A stretch of 64,000 nt of DNA, taken from Lipingzhangella_A rawalii. GTDB lineage: Bacteria; Actinomycetota; Actinomycetes; Streptosporangiales; Streptosporangiaceae. The DNA lies in assembly GCF_031628175.1 (NCBI RefSeq), contig NZ_JAVLVT010000001.1, forward strand, positions 434,001-498,000. Reading direction: 5' to 3'. The notes under the pieces were generated by a model, which saw only the letters and a program-made list of their open reading frames with translations, searched no databases and had not been told where the DNA came from. Of this stretch, positions 58,547 to 64,000 are shown in pieces. Numbering within the stretch: position 1 is the stretch's first letter; every line of letters starts with the position of its first letter. Made by a program: the position numbers and the translations under genes.

Positions 58547-60052
58547 CTAAGCCGGGCCGCGAGACAACAAGCTCAGCCCGGAGGGACGTCGGTGGGACCA
58601 GGGGCGGGCCTGTTCCAGCTGGTTGGCCAGGCGCAGCAGGAGACCTTCGCCGCCGGGCGGCGCCCCGAACTGAACACCGAGGGGAAGTCCGCTCTCGGTC
58701 CAGTGCAGGGGGACAGACATCGCCGGGGTTCCGGTGAGGTTGGCGAGCTGGGTGAAGGGGGTGGCGGCGAGGTTGGTGCGAACCTCGCGCAGCACCAGAT
58801 CGGTGGCGGCCACGATCCGTTCGGCGTGGGCGCGCACCAGGAGCCGTTCGGCGTTGCGTAGCCACTCCGGCGGGTCGAGCCGGCCGATCGTGACCGGGGG
58901 GCCGGCGATGGTGGGGGTGAGCAGCAGATCGTAGGTGCGGTGGAAGTTGAGGAGCGCGCGGGTGTGGTCGTGCCAGCGGGTGTGGGCGCGCACGTAGGTT
59001 GCCGCGGAGGTGGCGCGGCCGGTGGCCGCCAGCATCAGCGAGTCGGGTTCGAAGGCACTGTCCGTACAGCCGGTGGTGGATTTGACCCAGTCCACCAATG
59101 CGGCCATCTGCGCGAACCACATGGTCAGAAAGTCGTCGGTGAGTGCGTGACCGTCGATGTCGGGTTCGGCTTCCTCCACCTCGTGTCCCAGTTCGGCCAG
59201 CAACGTGGCGGTGGAGGTGACCGCGGTGTGGGCTTCCGGATGTACGCGGCTGTCCAGTGGGGAACGGGTGGTGACGCCGATGCGCAGTCGGCCGGGCTCG
59301 CGGTCGAGTTCGGCGCGGTAGCTGCGTTCGGGTGGGGCGATGGCGAACGGTGCCGTGGGCTCGGGGCCGGCCATGATGTCCAACAGCAGGGCGCTGTCCC
59401 GTACGGTGCGGGTGATGACCCCGTTGACCGCGGCCCCGTGCATCGGGTCGCTCCAGCGGGGCCCGGTGGGGACCCGCCCTCGTCCCGGTTTGAGACCGAA
59501 CAGGCCGCAGCAGGCCGCCGGGATTCGGATGGATCCGCCGCCGTCGTTGGCGCCGGCCGCCGGTGCGATGCCGGCGGCGACCGCGGCGGCTGAACCGCCG
59601 GAGGAACCACCGGGCGTGTGGTTCAGGTTCCACGGGTTGCGGGTGGGGCCGAAGGTCAGGGGTTCGGTGACGCCCTTGGCGCCGAACTCCGGCAGGTTGG
59701 TCTTGCCGAAGACCACCAGACCGGCGTCCAGCCAGCGGCGCACGATCTCGGCATGCTCGGGCACAGGCATGTCCCGCAGTGCGGCGTTGCCGGCAGAGGT
59801 CGGCCAGCCGCCGTAGTCCTGGAAAAGGTCCTTGATCAGGAAGGGAACCCCGGACAGTGGACCGGTGCCGGGCTTGGTGGCGACGTGGCGAGCCTCGGCG
59901 TACATCGGTACCACGATGGCGTTGAGGCTCGGGTTGACAGCCTCGGCGCGGGTGATCGCGGCCTCGGTGACCTCGGCGGCGCTGACCTCGCCGGTGTGGA
60001 TCAGCTGGGCCAGCGCGGTCGCATCGTGGGCCTGGTACTCCTCAGCCTTCAT
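58547..60052 (-). CDS. Amidase-signature family hydrolase
   Basis: A 501-residue amidase. The catalytic Lys is in GVPFLIKDLFQDYGG. The Gly/Ser-rich signature is HTPGGSSGGSAAAVAAGIAP, followed by the nucleophile region GANDGGGSIRIPAACCGLFG and LKPGRGRVP. This completes the Ser-cisSer-Lys triad. It hydrolyses an unknown amide; relatives include 6-aminohexanoate cyclic dimer hydrolase and general aryl-amidases. ATG 60052 is the natural N-terminus (MKAEEYQAHDATALAQLIHT); the same frame stays open to 62326 by chance over the FecCD genes. Confidence 0.9.
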   Translation of the reverse strand: MKAEEYQAHDATALAQLIHTGEVSAAEVTEAAITRAEAVNPSLNAIVVPMYAEARHVATKPGTGPLSGVPFLIKDLFQDYGGWPTSAGNAALRDMPVPEHAEIVRRWLDAGLVVFGKTNLPEFGAKGVTEPLTFGPTRNPWNLNHTPGGSSGGSAAAVAAGIAPAAGANDGGGSIRIPAACCGLFGLKPGRGRVPTGPRWSDPMHGAAVNGVITRTVRDSALLLDIMAGPEPTAPFAIAPPERSYRAELDREPGRLRIGVTTRSPLDSRVHPEAHTAVTSTATLLAELGHEVEEAEPDIDGHALTDDFLTMWFAQMAALVDWVKSTTGCTDSAFEPDSLMLAATGRATSAATYVRAHTRWHDHTRALLNFHRTYDLLLTPTIAGPPVTIGRLDPPEWLRNAERLLVRAHAERIVAATDLVLREVRTNLAATPFTQLANLTGTPAMSVPLHWTESGLPLGVQFGAPPGGEGLLLRLANQLEQARPWSHRRPSGLSLLSRGPA

Positions 60053-60099
60053 AGGCGAGAACCTAGCACGCTGGGGGTGGGCGGCCCCACCCCCAGCGG

Positions 60100-60831
60100 C
60101 TACACCGCGCGGAAGTGTGTGGTGATGCGGCCGTGTTCGTAGGTATGGAAGGCGATGAGTGCGGGGTGGTCGTAGTCCTGGGGGTGTCCCTCTTCCCAGG
60201 CCAGTCGTACGGTGGAGGCCAGCCCGGGGGCGACCAGGAGGGGGCGGTTGGCGAAGGTGGTGACGGCGGGAGTGTGGGCGTGTCCGCACACCACGGCGAC
60301 CACGTTTGGGTGTCGCTCCAGCAGGGCCGCCAGTTTCTCGGCCCCGTGCAGGGGCCACTGGTCCACGAACGGCATGTGCAGCGGCACCGGATGGTGGTGG
60401 AGGCACAGGAAGACGGGCTCGTCGGCGTTGTCGGCGAGGGTGTGGTCCAGCCAGGTGTGGGTGGCGGCGCTGAGTTCGCCGGCGTTGCTGCCGGGAATCA
60501 CCGAGTCGAGGAGGACGAACACGACCCCGCCGTGGCGGTGCACGGCGTTGACGGGGGTGTCGCTCGCGGTGAGGCCGTGGAGGTGGCGGCGGTAGTTGGC
60601 CCTGTCGTCGTGGTTGCCGGGCAGGGTCAGGATAGGGCTGGGGCCGAGCAGGAGCTGGCGGGCATGGGCATATTCCTCGGGCGTGCCGCGGTGGGTGATG
60701 TCGCCGGTGATCAGGACGAGATCCGGGGGTGTTGCCAGCCGGGCAATGTGGTCGAGGGCGCGGGTGGTGCGTTCCTGAGTGCGCGTGCCCCCGTCGATGT
60801 GGGTGTCGCTGAGGTGAGCCAGAACCAACAC
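60100..60831 (-). CDS. Calcineurin-like metallophosphoesterase (CpdA/3',5'-cNMP phosphodiesterase type)
   Basis: A 243-residue binuclear metal phosphoesterase. All signature blocks are present: LAHLSDTHIDGG (D-x-H), LVLITGDITHRG (GD), LPGNHDDRANYRR (GNHD), FLCLHHHPVPLHM (H) and VVCGHAHTPAV (GHxH). The match with CpdA-type cyclic nucleotide phosphodiesterases is good. GTG 60831 has AAGGAG about 7 bp upstream. It is divergent from the iron-uptake genes, and a hairpin at 60929-60951 (GTGCGGGGA / TCCCCGCAC) lies between them. Confidence 0.9.
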   Translation of the reverse strand: MLVLAHLSDTHIDGGTRTQERTTRALDHIARLATPPDLVLITGDITHRGTPEEYAHARQLLLGPSPILTLPGNHDDRANYRRHLHGLTASDTPVNAVHRHGGVVFVLLDSVIPGSNAGELSAATHTWLDHTLADNADEPVFLCLHHHPVPLHMPFVDQWPLHGAEKLAALLERHPNVVAVVCGHAHTPAVTTFANRPLLVAPGLASTVRLAWEEGHPQDYDHPALIAFHTYEHGRITTHFRAV

Positions 60832-61062
60832 GAGTGGGCTCCTTGGTGGGTCGGCGCTCGGTGGCGCGTCGACACGTCACGGTAGCGTCCGGTCGATACC
60901 GATGCACACACCGTAGGTTGTGCCAGCTGTGCGGGGAGGTGATCCCCGCACGCGGCGGTGTGTCGGGGTCTGTAGGGAGTGCGACGGGCGACGGGCGCTG
61001 TCTGGTCCTGGTGCCGGGTGAGCGCGGCCTACGTGCACCCCCACCCCCCACCTCTGACAGAT

Positions 61063-61081
61063 ATAGGTTAGGCTTCGCTAA
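61063..61081. promoter_or_regulatory. DtxR/IdeR iron box upstream of the FecCD operon
   Basis: ATAGGTTAGGCTTCGCTAA agrees at 15 of 19 positions with the consensus TTAGGTTAGGCTAACCTAA. It lies 30 bp before the first permease start, so iron-loaded DtxR/IdeR should repress the operon. Confidence 0.75.
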
Positions 61082-61111
61082 GTCCATCCTCGGTTCGTGT
61101 GACGGGAATCT

Positions 61112-62116
61112 GTGGTGCCGCGACGTCTGATCCGCTTGGCCACACTGGTGGCCGCGCTGGGAGTGCTGGGGCTGTGTGTGCTGCTCAGTATTGCTGTGGG
61201 CGCCAACGCGATCACACCGGCCACTGTCGGCGCGGCGCTGGTGCACAATGACGGCTCCTATGAGCACACCGTCATTCACGAGCTTCGCATCCCGCGCACC
61301 GTGTTGGGGGTATGTGTCGGGGCCGCACTGGGCCTGGCCGGAGCGCTGATGCAGGCGTTGACCCGCAATCCACTGGCTGAGCCCGGGATTCTCGGTGTGA
61401 ACTCCGGGGCGGCGGCCGCCGTGGTCCTTGGCATCTTCGTGTTCGGTATCACCAGCCCCGACGACTACGTGTGGCTGGCGTTCGTCGGGGCTGGTATCGC
61501 CGCGGCCGTGGTGTACATCCTGGGAACCCGGGGCAGTGGCCAGGCGTCGCCGGTGCGCCTGGCGTTGGCGGGCACCGCGGTTGCTGCGGTCCTCCAAGGC
61601 CTGATCCACGGAGTCATCGTCCTCAACGATTTCGTCTTCGACCGCGTGCGGTTCTGGCAGGTCGGCTCCCTGACCGGTCGTGACGTGGACATGCTCGTCC
61701 TCGTGGGGCCCTTCCTCGCGGTGGGCCTGGTTCTGGGGCTGCTGTTGGGGCCGTCGCTCAACGCCATGGCTCTGGGGCAGGACGTAGCCACGGCGCTGGG
61801 GGCGCGCACCGCACGCACCCGCATGGTCACCGCGCTCGCGATCGTCCTGCTGTGCGGGGCGGCCACGGCCGTTGCGGGGCCGATCTGGTTTGTTGGACTG
61901 GTTGTTCCCCATATGGCCCGGGCCCTGGTGGGCATTGACCAGCGCTGGATTCTGCCCACCTCGGCGCTGCTGGCGGCAATCCTGCTGACCGGCGCCGACA
62001 CGCTGGGGCGCATCGTCCTGCCCCAGGGGGAGCTCGAGGTTGGCATTATCACCGCCTTGGTTGGTGCCCCGGTGTTCATTGCCATGGTCCGGCGAAAGGA
62101 GTTGGCAGCTCTGTGA
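61112..62116 (+). CDS. Iron-siderophore ABC transporter permease, FecCD family
   Basis: A 334-residue permease with about ten helices. The family marks are LRIPRTVLGVCVGAALGLAG then ALMQALTRNPLAEPGILGVN, and GPIWFVGLVVPHMARALVG near the end, which contacts the ATPase. It pairs with the second permease to form a heterodimer that imports ferric siderophores. GTG 61112 or the adjacent GTG 61115 is the start. An iron box lies 30 bp upstream. The binding protein and ATPase genes are not in the window. Confidence 0.92.
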   Translation: MVPRRLIRLATLVAALGVLGLCVLLSIAVGANAITPATVGAALVHNDGSYEHTVIHELRIPRTVLGVCVGAALGLAGALMQALTRNPLAEPGILGVNSGAAAAVVLGIFVFGITSPDDYVWLAFVGAGIAAAVVYILGTRGSGQASPVRLALAGTAVAAVLQGLIHGVIVLNDFVFDRVRFWQVGSLTGRDVDMLVLVGPFLAVGLVLGLLLGPSLNAMALGQDVATALGARTARTRMVTALAIVLLCGAATAVAGPIWFVGLVVPHMARALVGIDQRWILPTSALLAAILLTGADTLGRIVLPQGELEVGIITALVGAPVFIAMVRRKELAAL

Positions 62117-63198
62117 CCCGCGAGACCATGTCCCCAGTACGCGCGGCACAGCCACCTCGGGGGGTGGTGCCGGGCCCTGTGTTGCACCGGGGCGGGATCG
62201 CCGTGATCGTGCATCCCCGTTCGGTTGTGGCGTGCCTGGCTCTGTTCCTGGTCTGCGTGATCGTGGGGGCAGCCTCCCTGGTTCTGGGGGACTATCCCGT
62301 CCCCCTGGAGCGGGTCCCCGCGGCACTGGCGGGGCGGGGCGAACACCTGGACGTGTTCTTCGTCCAGGGGGTGCGCCTGCCCCGCATGGTGACCGCGTTG
62401 TTGGTCGGCTTCGCGCTCGGTGTGGCGGGTGCGGTATTTCAGAGTTTGACCCGCAACCCCTTGGGCAGTCCCGACATCATCGGTTTCACCGGGGGAGCGG
62501 CGACCGGCGCCGTCGCGGTGATTCTGGTGGTGGGCGGCACGATGACCCACGTGTCACTCGGCGCGGTCGCCGGGGGGATGATCACCGGTCTGGTTGTGTA
62601 CCTGCTTGCGATGAAGCAGGAGGTGCAGGGGTATCGGCTGGTCTTGGTGGGGATCGGGGTCAACGCCATGTTGTTGGCGGTGCGCGACTACCTCCTCACC
62701 CGCGCCGAGCTCACGGACGCGATGAGCGCCCAGGTGTGGATGGTGGGCAGCCTCAATGGTCGTGGCTGGGGCGAGGTTGGTGCCATCCTGGTCGGTGTCG
62801 TTGTGCTGACGCCGGTGTTGGTGAGTCTGGCGCCGCACCTACGGCTGATGGAGATGGGGGCCGACACCGCCCGGGGGCTGGGGGTGGCTCCCCAGCGCAC
62901 CCAGACGGTGGCGCTGCTGGTGGCGACGGCCCTCACCGGTGCGGCCATCGCCGTGTCCGGGCCGATCTCGTTTGTCGCGCTGGCCGCGCCCCAGCTGTTT
63001 CGGCGTCTGGCCCGCACCACCGGCCCCAGTCTGGTTGGGGCCGGAACGATGGGAGCAAGTCTCCTGGTCACCGCGGACCTGCTCGCCCAGCATGGCCTTC
63101 CGGACAACCAGCTGCCCGTGGGCGTGGTCACGGCTGTGGTGGGGGGCAGTTATCTCGTGTGGTTGCTGTACCGGGAGTGGAGCAGTGGCCGGGCTTGA
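62113..63198 (+). CDS. Iron-siderophore ABC transporter permease, FecCD family
   Basis: A 361-residue permease, partner of the one before it. After about 35 polar residues the first helix begins (VVACLALFLVCVIVGAASLV). RLPRMVTALLVGFALGVAGA then VFQSLTRNPLGSPDIIGFTG, and SGPISFVALAAPQLFRRLAR, are diagnostic. The GTG overlaps the previous stop by 4 bp (GTGA), so translation is coupled; the ATG at residue 6 is an alternative start. Confidence 0.92.
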   Translation: MTRETMSPVRAAQPPRGVVPGPVLHRGGIAVIVHPRSVVACLALFLVCVIVGAASLVLGDYPVPLERVPAALAGRGEHLDVFFVQGVRLPRMVTALLVGFALGVAGAVFQSLTRNPLGSPDIIGFTGGAATGAVAVILVVGGTMTHVSLGAVAGGMITGLVVYLLAMKQEVQGYRLVLVGIGVNAMLLAVRDYLLTRAELTDAMSAQVWMVGSLNGRGWGEVGAILVGVVVLTPVLVSLAPHLRLMEMGADTARGLGVAPQRTQTVALLVATALTGAAIAVSGPISFVALAAPQLFRRLARTTGPSLVGAGTMGASLLVTADLLAQHGLPDNQLPVGVVTAVVGGSYLVWLLYREWSSGRA

Positions 63199-63254
63199 GG
63201 GGTGGTCCCTGCGGGGACCGAGCCGTTCCGGTTCCGCACACACCCCAAGTGAGT

Positions 63255-63294
63255 TAAGGTAAGGCTTACCTAGTTTAAGGTTAGCCTTAGTTAA
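63255..63294. promoter_or_regulatory. Tandem DtxR/IdeR iron boxes before the siderophore-interacting protein gene
   Basis: Box 1, TAAGGTAAGGCTTACCTAG (63255-63273), matches the 19-bp consensus at 15 positions. Box 2, TAAGGTTAGCCTTAGTTAA (63276-63294), matches at 14. The centres are 21 bp apart, the spacing of two helical turns, which favours cooperative binding of two repressor dimers. The gene starts 11 bp later, so its promoter is inside the boxes. Confidence 0.8.
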
Positions 63295-63304
63295 GGATCA
63301 TTGG

Positions 63305-64000
63305 ATGTCTGTTGCTTCGTCCCGCGTCGAGCTGTACCCGGTGCAGGCCCGTCAACTCTCCGTGCGCACCGCCCACCGCCTCACCCCCCGCATGATCCGC
63401 ATAGTCCTCACTGGAGCAGAACTGTCCGGCTTTCGCACCGACAACCACGACGACCACGTCAAACTCTTCTTCCCCGACGAGAACACGGGACAGTTGTGGC
63501 TTCCCCAGCCCGATGCCGAGGGCCACTGGAACTTCCGCGACCCAAACCTGACCTTCCGCGACTACACCGTGCGGCACTACGCCCCGGAACGCGCGGAGCT
63601 GACCATCGACTTCGTCGCCCACGACCACGGCCCCGCGGGGCGCTGGGCGCTCCATGCCACCCCCGGTGACCGCATCGGCGTCCTGGGCCCCCGCGGCACC
63701 CGTCACCTCGACCGCACCGCCGACTACTACCTCATCGTCGCCGACGAAACAGGACTTCCCGCCGCTGCCCGTCTCCTGGAGGAACTTCCCGCACACAGCA
63801 CCGCCCTCGCCTTCCTGGAGGTCGCCGCCCCCAGCGAGGAGCAGACCATCACCACCGCGGCCACGACCCACATCACGTGGCTTAGTCGCGACGGCGCGCC
63901 GGCCGGATCCAGCAGCCTGCTCCACCAGGCACTGCGTACCACCCCCCTCCCACCGGGCACCGGAATCGCCTGGTGCGCCGGGGAAGCGCTCACCCTTAAG
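63305..64000 (+). CDS. Siderophore-interacting protein (FAD-dependent ferric reductase), cut by window end
   Basis: The first 232 residues of an SIP-family reductase that releases iron from ferric siderophores with NAD(P)H. The FAD motif R-x-Y-T-x-R is in NLTFRDYTVRHYAPERAEL, followed by DFVAHDHGPAGRWA and GVLGPRGTRHL. The NAD(P)H half begins YYLIVADETGLPAAARLLEE. ATG 63305 has AAGGA about 7 bp upstream and lies directly after two iron boxes. The frame is open to the last base, and the C-terminal part lies beyond the window. Confidence 0.92.
   Translation, partial: MSVASSRVELYPVQARQLSVRTAHRLTPRMIRIVLTGAELSGFRTDNHDDHVKLFFPDENTGQLWLPQPDAEGHWNFRDPNLTFRDYTVRHYAPERAELTIDFVAHDHGPAGRWALHATPGDRIGVLGPRGTRHLDRTADYYLIVADETGLPAAARLLEELPAHSTALAFLEVAAPSEEQTITTAATTHITWLSRDGAPAGSSSLLHQALRTTPLPPGTGIAWCAGEALTLK

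Noticed and set aside
57789..59633. 614-codon minus-strand frame overlapping the amidase and esterase
   Set aside because: It lies out of frame within the amidase and esterase genes; its content is Arg/His/Pro-rich shadow translation without any motif.
60053..62326. Upstream extension of the amidase reading frame to 1259 codons
   Set aside because: The added 758 codons are antisense to the metallophosphoesterase region and FecCD genes, are Arg/Pro/His-rich with no domain, and the amidase has a natural start at 60052.
1..64000. tRNA, rRNA and riboswitch genes
   Set aside because: I looked for tRNA-like CCA-less cloverleaf signatures, rRNA blocks and common riboswitch cores by eye and saw none. 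A covariance-model scan would be needed to exclude them.

Overview
The window looks like chromosomal DNA of a high-GC Gram-positive actinomycete. GC is about 70%, GTG starts are frequent, and DUF397 and DUF6879 genes sit beside XRE regulators. There are also DtxR/IdeR-type iron boxes, a LexA box of the actinobacterial type, and an Rv2578c-family protein. Nocardiopsaceae (Nocardiopsis, Streptomonospora, Thermobifida) or a close family is my best guess. This is an inference from gene content, not a 16S assignment. I see no rRNA, tRNA or CRISPR array.

Layout. 1-5190: a six-gene plus-strand operon behind a good sigma-70-type promoter. It encodes a ferredoxin with an altered ligand set, an AmmeMemoRadiSam-like radical SAM enzyme, a cupin, a class V aminotransferase, an MDR reductase and a LysE-type exporter. 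It reads as a small metabolic pathway that I cannot name. 5345-7759: an IS701-type transposase relic, then a LexA-box-controlled Rv2578c-type radical SAM gene facing a family 5 uracil-DNA glycosylase. 8036-11359: an MFS pump, a frameshifted TetR gene, a VOC protein and a FitA antitoxin whose FitB/VapC partner has collapsed. 11513-15267: a complete lasso peptide cluster (A, C, B1, B2) plus an isoaspartyl-methyltransferase homologue. Its precursor and methyltransferase together predict an aspartimide-bearing lasso peptide. 15336-19549: twin operators, then small protein/DUF6879/XRE and DUF397/XRE regulatory modules, one of them duplicated and partly deleted.

20130-46312 is mostly housekeeping or accessory metabolism: a DUF885 hydrolase, an 1818-residue eukaryote-like single-chain acyl-CoA carboxylase, MFS/ArsR, NADP glutamate dehydrogenase, a second TetR paralogous to the broken one, a flavoprotein hydroxylase, an MBL-fold protein with TetR, an SRPBCC protein, an AlkZ-like protein, a lipoprotein, ArfB and a Ca2+/Na+ antiporter. 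It ends with a group resembling arsenic resistance (BASS/ACR3-type carrier, CopD-like membrane protein, ArsO-like flavoprotein, methyltransferase).

46313-51185 is the most unusual block. A very AT-rich tail follows a divergent pair of transcription units. One is an archaeal-type arginyl-tRNA synthetase paralogue with a changed HIGH motif. The other is an overlapping set encoding a 53-residue peptide whose only Cys is its last residue, a TPR-like protein and an IPNS-type 2-oxoglutarate/Fe(II) oxygenase. I read it as a candidate tRNA-linked or RiPP-like biosynthetic system of a kind I do not know. 51550-55230 holds a truncated methyltransferase, a UTRA regulator and a four-gene overlapping module ending in an RsbW-like ATPase.

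55543-64000 holds a 5-FTHF cyclo-ligase-like gene, a small membrane protein, an SGNH hydrolase, an amidase and a metallophosphoesterase. It ends with an iron-regulated siderophore-uptake locus: two FecCD permeases and a siderophore-interacting protein cut by the window edge, with three iron boxes. All function names are from motif reading by eye; no database search was run.
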